Made by a program: the position numbers and the translations under genes. This document shows positions 20,183 through 26,162 of a stretch of DNA of 26,162 nt, one piece after another; position 1 is the first letter of the stretch; every line of letters begins with the position of its first letter. The stretch comes from Rheinheimera sp. (GTDB taxonomy: Bacteria; Pseudomonadota; Gammaproteobacteria; Enterobacterales; Alteromonadaceae): the NCBI GenBank assembly GCA_003482455.1, contig DMYW01000029.1, forward strand, positions 1 to 26,162. Direction: 5' to 3'. The notes under the pieces were generated by a model. It was not told where the DNA came from. It did no database searches and saw only the letters and a list, made by a program, of their open reading frames with translations.

Positions 20183-22894
20183 ATGCAGCCTTTTGCCAAC
20201 ATGCAGTTCCGCCATTCGTGGCGGCCCTATCAACAACGCGTGTTGGATGCGGTGCAACAACATCTGGCCGACCAACGATTACATGTAGTCGCCGCCCCAG
20301 GCGCTGGCAAAACCACTTTAGGCCTTGAGATCTTCCGTCGCCTTGGCAAAGCCACGCTAGTGCTGTCGCCAACGCGGGTGATCCGCGACCAATGGGTCAG
20401 CCGCTTGGCCGATTTTGTCGAGCTACCGGCCGACGGCCGTTTACCTTGGGTCAGCACATCGCTGCGGCAACCGGCGGTGTTCACGTCGGTGACTTATCAA
20501 GCGCTGCACAGCCAAGTGGGCGATGATCTGGACCCGACTGAATCCAGCGAAAACAACGAAAACAGCGACGACAACGGGCTGGCCGCCGACGAGATCCGTC
20601 ACTTTGTACAAACCTTGCAACAGCAGCAAATTGAAGTGTTGATGCTCGATGAAGCGCATCATTTGCGCGCCGCCTGGTGGAGTGCGCTGGACAAAGTCTG
20701 CAAGCAAGTCCCCAATTTAGTGTTGGTGTCGTTAACCGCCACGCCGCCGCTGGATGCCGCCATCACGGAATGGGCTCGTTATGAACAGCTGTGCGGGCCG
20801 ATTGACGAAGAGATCTCTGTGCCTGAATTAGTTAAATCAGGCACTTTATGCCCACACCAAGATTTTGTTTGGGCCTGCAACGCCACCCAAACCACCCGCC
20901 AACAAGTGCAAGACCACGACAGCCGAGTCGAGCAGCTGTGTCAGTCGTTGATCAATAACCCAGCGTTTGTCGATCTGGTGTTGGCGCATCCATGGTTTGC
21001 ACCCGCAACAGCGCCAGAAGCGCTGCTCAAACAGCCGGAAAGCGCCATCGCCTTGCTGTCGTTTCTCAAAACAGCGGCCGCGGAACCGACGGCGGCCCAT
21101 GGCAGTGCATGGCACGAGCACAGCCAAGCGCTGCAACACTTTCTGGACTTGAGCGCAGCAGATATTCCACAGTTAGGCCGGCGTTGGTGGCAAGTGTTGT
21201 TGCAGCATCTGCTGTTTAGCAAAGACCTTGTATGGACCGACGCGCAGCAACAACTAGTGACGCAACTGCGCAAAGAACTGCAAGCGCATGAACTGATCCA
21301 CAAACAAACCGTGCTTTTGGAGCGCAGCGCTCGGCTTGAACGCTCGCTGAGTTTAAACAGCGCCAAAATCGAAGCCTGTGCGCAAATTCATCGCTTGGAG
21401 TATCGCGCCAGACGCGGCGAGCTGCGCCAAGTGGTGCTGACCGATTACATCCGCGACGAAGCATTAAACGCCACCACCGACTTGGGCGATGGCAATTTAG
21501 GCGCCTGGCCGGTATTTCGGCGCTTAGTAGAAACCAGTGAGATCGCGCAGCGCATCGGCCTACTGACCGGGCGTCTGTGTGTGATCCCGCACAGCTTAAA
21601 AGACCAGCTGCACGCTGAATTGCCGGCAGATAAATGCAGTTGGGCGACACTCGACGCCGCTGGCCATTTTCTGCAGGTCACAGCGCCGCTGAACTTGCTG
21701 ACCACCGCCTTCACCCGTTTGCTGCTGCGCGGTGACTTGCAAGTGTTGGTCGGCACGCGCGCTTTGCTCGGTGAAGGCTGGGATGCGCCTGTGGTCAATT
21801 CGTTGATCCTCGCCAGTTCGATTGGCTCTTTTATGCTGACCAACCAAATGCGCGGCCGAGCCATTCGGATTGATGCAACGCAACCTGGCAAAGTCAGCTC
21901 GATTTGGCATTTGCTGGCGATTGCCGGCAACTCGCCCAGCGGCTATCTAGATTACGCCAACTTGAGACAACGTTTTGACACCTTTGTTGGTCTGTCGGAA
22001 CAACAACTTAGTATCGAAAGCGGCTATGGCAGGCTGCACAGCCCCACTCTGTATAACCCACAGATGCGGTTAGACATGTTGATCTGGCGGCACAATCGCA
22101 AAATGGTCAGCCGCTTTCATCAACGTGCGTCAGTGGCCACACGCTGGCAACAAGCCCTGACGTTAAACGCCCATGCCCGCGTAGCGCCTAGTGTGTTAAC
22201 CGCGCACGCACCGCGTTTTCAAGGCATATTATTAAGCAATACGTGGCGCAGTTTATGGCTGCAGACGGTATTGGCGCTGGTGTATTTCAGCATGTGGTAT
22301 GGCCTTATCGGTTTGCCGGTCATGACGGAACATCCACTGTATTGGCTGATGCTGGTGGTTAGCGCTGTGATGCTGTACCACAGCCCGAAAGTCTGGCAGA
22401 ACCTGCGCGTGTTATGGCGTCACCTGCCGGTGGACGGTTCCATGAAACAAATGGGCCATGCATTGGTGCATGCCTTGTACGACGCGGGTTACCTGACGAC
22501 GCCGCCGCAACAACTTAAACTCGATTTTCTGCAAGTACGGGGTACCTCAGACACATGGCTGACGCTACAAGGGGGGAGTTTTTATGAAGCCTCGTTGTTT
22601 GCTGATTGTTTTGCCGAGCTGCTGGCACCTATCGAAAATCCGCGCTATTTGCTCAAGCGCCACGGCAAGTTTTTAGGGCAACAACGCGTCGATTATCATG
22701 CGGTGCCGCTGAAGCTAGCGCAGAAAAAGGACACGGCCGAGTTGTTTTTCCGCCACTGGCAACACTACGTCTGCCCGTCCGAGCTGATTTACACCCGAAG
22801 CGAAAGCGGTCGCGTCACGTTACTGAAAGCCCAAGCGCAAGCCTTTTCGACCGTGTTTGGCAACGAGGTCAAACGGCAAGATCGCTGGCGCTAG
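20183..22894 (+). CDS. Membrane-anchored SF2 (DEAH-type) helicase-like ATPase
   Basis: 903 residues. Walker A APGAGKTT (38-45), motif Ia SPTRVIRDQW, DEAH at 156-159, motif III SLTATPP, and in the second RecA-like lobe VGTRALLGEGWDAP and QMRGRAIR (near 555), so the ATPase core is complete. Between the two lobes is an insertion of about 200 residues. At about 690-735 two membrane helices (TVLALVYFSMWYGLIGL and YWLMLVVSAVMLYHSP) are followed by about 170 residues of soluble tail. A helicase of this class with a membrane hairpin is unusual. The start ATG at 20183 has GGAG 6 bp upstream. It lies opposite to and between creD and creBC and converges with creC. Function unknown. Confidence 0.8.
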   Translation: MQPFANMQFRHSWRPYQQRVLDAVQQHLADQRLHVVAAPGAGKTTLGLEIFRRLGKATLVLSPTRVIRDQWVSRLADFVELPADGRLPWVSTSLRQPAVFTSVTYQALHSQVGDDLDPTESSENNENSDDNGLAADEIRHFVQTLQQQQIEVLMLDEAHHLRAAWWSALDKVCKQVPNLVLVSLTATPPLDAAITEWARYEQLCGPIDEEISVPELVKSGTLCPHQDFVWACNATQTTRQQVQDHDSRVEQLCQSLINNPAFVDLVLAHPWFAPATAPEALLKQPESAIALLSFLKTAAAEPTAAHGSAWHEHSQALQHFLDLSAADIPQLGRRWWQVLLQHLLFSKDLVWTDAQQQLVTQLRKELQAHELIHKQTVLLERSARLERSLSLNSAKIEACAQIHRLEYRARRGELRQVVLTDYIRDEALNATTDLGDGNLGAWPVFRRLVETSEIAQRIGLLTGRLCVIPHSLKDQLHAELPADKCSWATLDAAGHFLQVTAPLNLLTTAFTRLLLRGDLQVLVGTRALLGEGWDAPVVNSLILASSIGSFMLTNQMRGRAIRIDATQPGKVSSIWHLLAIAGNSPSGYLDYANLRQRFDTFVGLSEQQLSIESGYGRLHSPTLYNPQMRLDMLIWRHNRKMVSRFHQRASVATRWQQALTLNAHARVAPSVLTAHAPRFQGILLSNTWRSLWLQTVLALVYFSMWYGLIGLPVMTEHPLYWLMLVVSAVMLYHSPKVWQNLRVLWRHLPVDGSMKQMGHALVHALYDAGYLTTPPQQLKLDFLQVRGTSDTWLTLQGGSFYEASLFADCFAELLAPIENPRYLLKRHGKFLGQQRVDYHAVPLKLAQKKDTAELFFRHWQHYVCPSELIYTRSESGRVTLLKAQAQAFSTVFGNEVKRQDRWR

Positions 22895-22896
22895 CG

Positions 22897-22942
22897 CAGG
22901 GCAAGGGAAAGGGAAAGGAAAAGGAACAGCGCAAGGCCAAGT
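22897..22942 (+). other. Purine-rich spacer between the helicase and creC ends
   Basis: A run of GGGAAA/GGAAAA units (22907-22926) between the two convergent genes. It contains no hairpin terminator; on the - strand it is a C/T-rich tract, which would suit Rho. No gene. Confidence 0.3.
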
Positions 22943-22967
22943 AAACGGCGCCGCAAGTTGCGCGCAG

Positions 22968-24815
22968 TTATCGCTGAAACACCAGACTCACTTGCACGCC
23001 ATCCGCCACGTTGGCTATCCGCAGCTCGCCTTGATGCAGCAGCATCACTTGCTCAACAAACGCCAGTCCCAAACCTGTGCTTTTACTGGGCACGCCGCCT
23101 TGCGACTGCGGCCGTGGCAAGGAATAGAATTTTTCGGTCACTCGCGACAGCGCATAGTCTGGGATCTGCGGGCCTTGGTTGGCCAGCGTCAACGCAATAT
23201 GTTGCCCTTGCTGTTGCAGCTGCCAGCGCAGATAACCGCCGCTTGGTGCAAAATCCATCGCGTTATCAACCAGGTGTTGCAGCGCCTGTTGCAGCAGCGA
23301 CGCATCGCCCAGCACCGCATAATCGCTATCACTGTCTGGCAAACTCAGAACCAGCTGTTTGGCATCAAACCGCGCTTGGTTTTGCCTGCAGATGTTGTCG
23401 ATTAAGCTGCGCAACGGCACTGGCTGTGGCGCTGCCAAATGCGGCAGTTGTTCCAAACTTGATACTTGCAATAAGCGCTCAGTTAACTGCGTCAGACGTT
23501 CGGCTTGTTGCGAAATATGCCCCAAGAATTTTTGCTGCTGAGCGCTGGGTAACGGCCGCTCAGCCGTGCCTGACGCCAAAATTTCTGTGGCGGCACGAAT
23601 GGCCGTCAGCGGGCTTTTTAATTCGTGAGTGAGGGTTTGCAGCGCTTGGTCGCGCAGCGCTTTGCCTTCTAACGTACCGCGTAAGGTATCGAGCTTTTCC
23701 GCCAGCTCGCCAAATTCAAAAAACAGCCGAAACTGCGGCGGTGCTACTCGAAGCCCTGCATTGAGGCTGTGAATATACTGACGCAGTCGGTTCAGCCCCA
23801 GCTGCAAGCGCCACGTCAACAAAGCCCCAACCAGCAAACCTAACGCCATCAGCAACAAGCCGCGCTCTAGCACATAACGCTGACTGCGATCGATAAAGGG
23901 CTGCAAACTGCCATTGGATTTGGCCAGCGTCAGCACGCCGATGATCTTGCCGTCGGCATTACGTATGGGCGCTGCGATATGCATCACCGACGGCGCATTC
24001 GCATCCAAGCTGGCTTTGCTGGAACGTGCACCGTATTCACCACGCAGCGTTTTGTAGACGTCGTTCCAACGCGAGTAGTCCTTTCCGACTGCTTGGTCTG
24101 TGCTATCAAACAGCACAATGCCGCGATCGTCGGTGATATAGAGGCGATAATCGGGTTTTTCACGCGGTAATCCCCACAAATTGCTCGGGAGAGATCGCTT
24201 GCCATAATTGCGCAGCAGTTGCTGCAACTGCGGGTTGGCCACGTCGCCTTGGCGCAGGTACGGACTGACCAAATCGGCCAAATGCTGACTGGCATCAATT
24301 AAGGTCTCTTCACTGGCTTGGCGAAACCCCGGTTTGATTTGTTCGCTTATCAGGTTCAGCACCAAATAGCCGGTCAAGCCAACCAACAGGAAATACAACA
24401 AAAACAACCGCAAGGCGAACGGGATCCGCAGGTGACGCCATAGCCGCTGACTGATGCTGCGCCGTGGCGCTGGGCTCGCTAACCCGCTGTTGTTAGGCGA
24501 GTTAAGGCTTGCCGAGCTTGCAGGCGGTGAACTCGCTAAATCCGTGGCTGCTGGATTTGAGGTTGCTGGATTAGTGGGGCCAAGACTGGTGGTGGCTGGA
24601 TTAGTCGGCTGCGAGCCAGGCGCTGGCGCCTGACTGGCTGGTGAAGTCGTGGGCTCAGCACTCGCCGAGTCCGTGGCAACTGGATTCGAGGTTGCAGGAT
24701 TGGTCGACTGCGAGCCATGCGCTGGCGCCTGACTGGCTGGTGAAGTCGTGGGCTGAGCACTAGCCGGCTGCAAATGTTCTGCTGGTGAATGTTCGATTGG
24801 TGAATGCTCAGTCAT
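22968..24815 (-). CDS. creC: Sensor histidine kinase CreC with a repetitive N-terminal extension
   Basis: 615 residues against 474 in E. coli. The conserved part begins with a membrane helix (about 132-156), then EQIKPGFRQASEETLID, the periplasmic sensor with DSTDQAVGKDYSRWNDVYKTLRGEYGARS, a second helix, the phosphorylated-His box THELKSPLTAIRAA near 405, and ATP-binding motifs (VDNAMDFAPSGG; STGLGLAFV). The first about 130 residues are a Pro/Ser/Thr/Ala-rich segment with a 33-residue repeat and should be cytoplasmic. The start ATG overlaps the end of creB by 8 bp (ATGACTGA), which supports the long form, though translation from a later non-ATG codon cannot be excluded. It phosphorylates CreB. 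Confidence 0.93.
   Translation of the reverse strand: MTEHSPIEHSPAEHLQPASAQPTTSPASQAPAHGSQSTNPATSNPVATDSASAEPTTSPASQAPAPGSQPTNPATTSLGPTNPATSNPAATDLASSPPASSASLNSPNNSGLASPAPRRSISQRLWRHLRIPFALRLFLLYFLLVGLTGYLVLNLISEQIKPGFRQASEETLIDASQHLADLVSPYLRQGDVANPQLQQLLRNYGKRSLPSNLWGLPREKPDYRLYITDDRGIVLFDSTDQAVGKDYSRWNDVYKTLRGEYGARSSKASLDANAPSVMHIAAPIRNADGKIIGVLTLAKSNGSLQPFIDRSQRYVLERGLLLMALGLLVGALLTWRLQLGLNRLRQYIHSLNAGLRVAPPQFRLFFEFGELAEKLDTLRGTLEGKALRDQALQTLTHELKSPLTAIRAATEILASGTAERPLPSAQQQKFLGHISQQAERLTQLTERLLQVSSLEQLPHLAAPQPVPLRSLIDNICRQNQARFDAKQLVLSLPDSDSDYAVLGDASLLQQALQHLVDNAMDFAPSGGYLRWQLQQQGQHIALTLANQGPQIPDYALSRVTEKFYSLPRPQSQGGVPSKSTGLGLAFVEQVMLLHQGELRIANVADGVQVSLVFQR
24539..24772 (-). repeat. Tandem 99 bp repeat inside creC
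   Basis: A unit reading CTGCGAGCCA(G/T)GCGCTGG on the + strand starts at 24609 and again at 24708, in frame (33 codons), with partial units either side. It encodes PTTSPASQAPA(P/H)GSQ and TNPATSNP. Such repeats vary in number between strains. Confidence 0.85.
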
Positions 24816-25659
24816 GCTGCAGGCCTAACGGCAAGCCTGCGAGCTCGTCAACACCCGCCGGTTCAAACCGATAACCAAACCCGCGCACTGTTTGAATATA
24901 ACTGCGCGGCGACACCTGTTTGCATTTGGCGCGCAGGCTTTTGATATGCGTGTCCATGTTGCGCTCATACGCGCTACTTGAGGTTTGGCCGCACGCCAGC
25001 AACAAGGTTTCGCGGCTATGCACCTGCTGCGGCTGCGCTAAAAAATGCGCAAGCAACCGATACTCCAGCGCGGTTAACTCCAGCAACTGGCCGCCCAACC
25101 AAATCCGGCAACTGGCACTTTGCAGGATAAAATCGCCCAGCGTTAACCCCGCAGGCGCGGTGACGGCCTGAGGTGGGTTCAAGCTGGTGTGAACGGGCGT
25201 CGGCTGACTGTGCGACAGCTGCGCCGGGCTTGCTGACGCCGCGGTGCTTAGGGGCGCAGGCGTGTTCATTGACGCTAGCGTGCTCATTTGACCCGCCAGC
25301 GGCCGCTGCCAGCGTTTGAGATTAGCCCGCACCCGCGCCACCAATTCGCGCGGACTAAACGGCTTACTGATGTAATCATCAGCGCCCAATTCCAAACCGA
25401 CCACGCGGTCGATTTCGTCGCTGCGCGCGGTCAAAAACAACACAGGCACCTCGCTGTGTTTGCGTACTTCACGGCAAAACTCAAAGCCACTGCCATCGGG
25501 TAGCCCGACGTCCAACACCACCAAATCTGCCTGTTGCCACTGGTTTTTGGCATCACTGAGCAATGGGCTCCAATGCGTACTCCAGCCTTCGGCTTGCAAA
25601 CTAAACAGCAACGCGTCCGCGATAGCGGGTTCATCTTCCACGACTAAAATATGCGGCAT
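24808..25659 (-). CDS. creB: Response regulator CreB with a long interdomain linker
   Basis: OmpR-family regulator. The receiver has the acidic pair ED (9-10), phospho-acceptor Asp50 (LVVLDVGLPDGSGFE) and the conserved Lys in YISKPFSPRE. The C-terminal winged helix runs to VRGFGYRFEP. 283 residues against 229 in E. coli; the extra is a Ser/Thr/Pro/Ala-rich linker of about 55 residues (MSTLASMNTPAPLSTAAS and onward) between the domains. I chose the ATG at 25659 over the one at 25662 because GGAGG is then 4 bp away rather than 1. It is co-translated with creC. No creA is visible upstream. Confidence 0.93.
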   Translation of the reverse strand: MPHILVVEDEPAIADALLFSLQAEGWSTHWSPLLSDAKNQWQQADLVVLDVGLPDGSGFEFCREVRKHSEVPVLFLTARSDEIDRVVGLELGADDYISKPFSPRELVARVRANLKRWQRPLAGQMSTLASMNTPAPLSTAASASPAQLSHSQPTPVHTSLNPPQAVTAPAGLTLGDFILQSASCRIWLGGQLLELTALEYRLLAHFLAQPQQVHSRETLLLACGQTSSSAYERNMDTHIKSLRAKCKQVSPRSYIQTVRGFGYRFEPAGVDELAGLPLGLQHD

Positions 25660-25692
25660 CATGCCTCCAAGCTGGGGATGGTGGTGCGGGGT

Positions 25693-25722
25693 GCGCAGGC
25701 GAGCGCAGGCGAGCGCAGGCGA
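25693..25722. repeat. Three tandem 10 bp repeats before creB
   Basis: GCGCAGGCGA three times in a row, 31-63 bp upstream of the creB start. The 10 bp period puts the copies on one face of the DNA. An operator or a slippage repeat. Confidence 0.5.
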
Positions 25723-25801
25723 GTATTGTGCCGACTGCCGGCGGGGCGTGCAAGGGAGTTGAGGGTCGCGAGGCAGTCGTGGCTGTTGGTGGTTTGAATT
25801 T

Positions 25802-26000
25802 GTTTTTAAATGATTTTCGCCTGCGCGGCGAGCGGGTTTGCCGGCGGCGGGTGAGGATTCGCACGCTGGTTTTTGCGTTGATTTTTAATTGATTTTCGCC
25901 TGCGCGGCGAGCGCGTTTGCCTGCCGCAGGCGTGGGTTGTTTTTTCTAAATCATTTTCGCCTTCGCGGCGAGCGTGCATGCCTGCCGCAGGCGTTTCTTT
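25802..26000. repeat. Three direct copies of a GATTTTCGCC hairpin unit
   Basis: (G/C)ATTTTCGCCT(G/T)CGCGGCGAGCG occurs near 25811, 25891 and 25951, each after a T-rich stretch. The last two are followed by GCCTGCCGCAGGCG, itself a perfect hairpin. No coding signal. This is probably a dispersed intergenic repeat upstream of creBC. Confidence 0.7.
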
Positions 26001-26110
26001 CTTTTATCAAAGCCTTCGGCTTTGACCCTAAAGGGCCGGCTTCGCCGTTCAAACGCTAAAGCGTTTGTGCTTCGCCAAAAGAAAGAAACCAAAGAAAAGG
26101 CGACCCCGGG
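26000..26110. repeat. Chain of small palindromes at the window end
   Basis: AAAGCCTTCGGCTTT, CCCTAAAGGG, CGGCTTCGCCG and AAACGCTAAAGCGTTT follow each other, two with TTCG-type loops, then CCAAAAGAAAGAAACCAAAGAAAAGG. A 61-codon + strand frame across it (25974-26159) reads as repeat-derived basic sequence, so I do not call it a gene. Bases 26111-26162 show nothing further. Confidence 0.6.
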
Positions 26111-26162
26111 ATCGCTCGAAATCCCGCTAAAAAATTCGCTTGCCAAGGCGCCGTCATAACTC

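Noticed and set aside
22606..23632. Open frames between and across the helicase and creC ends
   Set aside because: They read the antisense of creC or run through a purine-rich spacer; the two real genes account for the coding signal.
25974..26159. 61-residue basic protein at the window end
   Set aside because: The frame runs through a chain of palindromes and a dispersed-looking repeat, has no ribosome binding site and shows no fold-like pattern.

Overview
The window looks like a gammaproteobacterial chromosome, most likely Alteromonadales or a Rheinheimera/Alishewanella-type relative. That rests on a trxA-rho pair, a type II NADH dehydrogenase, a gene resembling DUF3083 proteins of Shewanella relatives, and a creB-creC/creD set. 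No species call is possible from the sequence alone.

Layout. Bases 1-4500 hold housekeeping genes on the + strand: thioredoxin (cut by the window edge), rho, ndh and an unknown conserved gene, several separated by clear Rho-independent terminators. Bases 4500-8000 hold two small exported proteins that look like diverged relatives. They lie either side of a large periplasmic-TPR / membrane / PAS-like sensor protein, and both have TTTTGCCCG boxes with a 10 bp period upstream. Bases 8021-12908 have two ordinary genes, thpR and an isochorismatase-family hydrolase, both on the - strand, forced apart by about 3.5 kb of visibly AT-rich accessory DNA. Bases 13190-15030 carry the nucleoside salvage genes deoA and cdd. 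Bases 15300-18370 carry three unrecognised lipoproteins. Bases 18550-25660 carry the cre system: creD is separated from creBC by an opposing SF2 helicase gene that encodes a membrane hairpin. The last 500 bp is hairpin-rich repeat DNA without a convincing gene.

The most interesting region is 8833-12368. It is a chain of modules on the - strand. Each begins at a copy of a palindromic repeat. In the four upstream modules an open frame without its own N-terminus then runs out of the repeat and stops within a few bases of (or, in two cases, overlaps or fuses with) a complete small gene; the last, eroded module has only a small membrane-protein gene; each module ends in the next repeat. The complete genes are of three kinds: cytosolic, membrane and signal-peptide proteins. 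This is the layout of displaced polymorphic-toxin tips followed by their immunity genes. I infer that it is a repeat-bounded bank of orphan toxin-tip/immunity cassettes, inserted exactly at the stop codon of the isochorismatase gene. One tip has been split by a 153 bp MITE with a perfect 10 bp target duplication.

A second notable signal lies upstream of creD: four TCCA(C/G) boxes at an exact 11 bp period. This is the same geometry as the TTCAC-N6-TTCAC cre-tag bound by CreB. It suggests that CreBC, 3-6 kb away, still controls creD across the intervening helicase gene.
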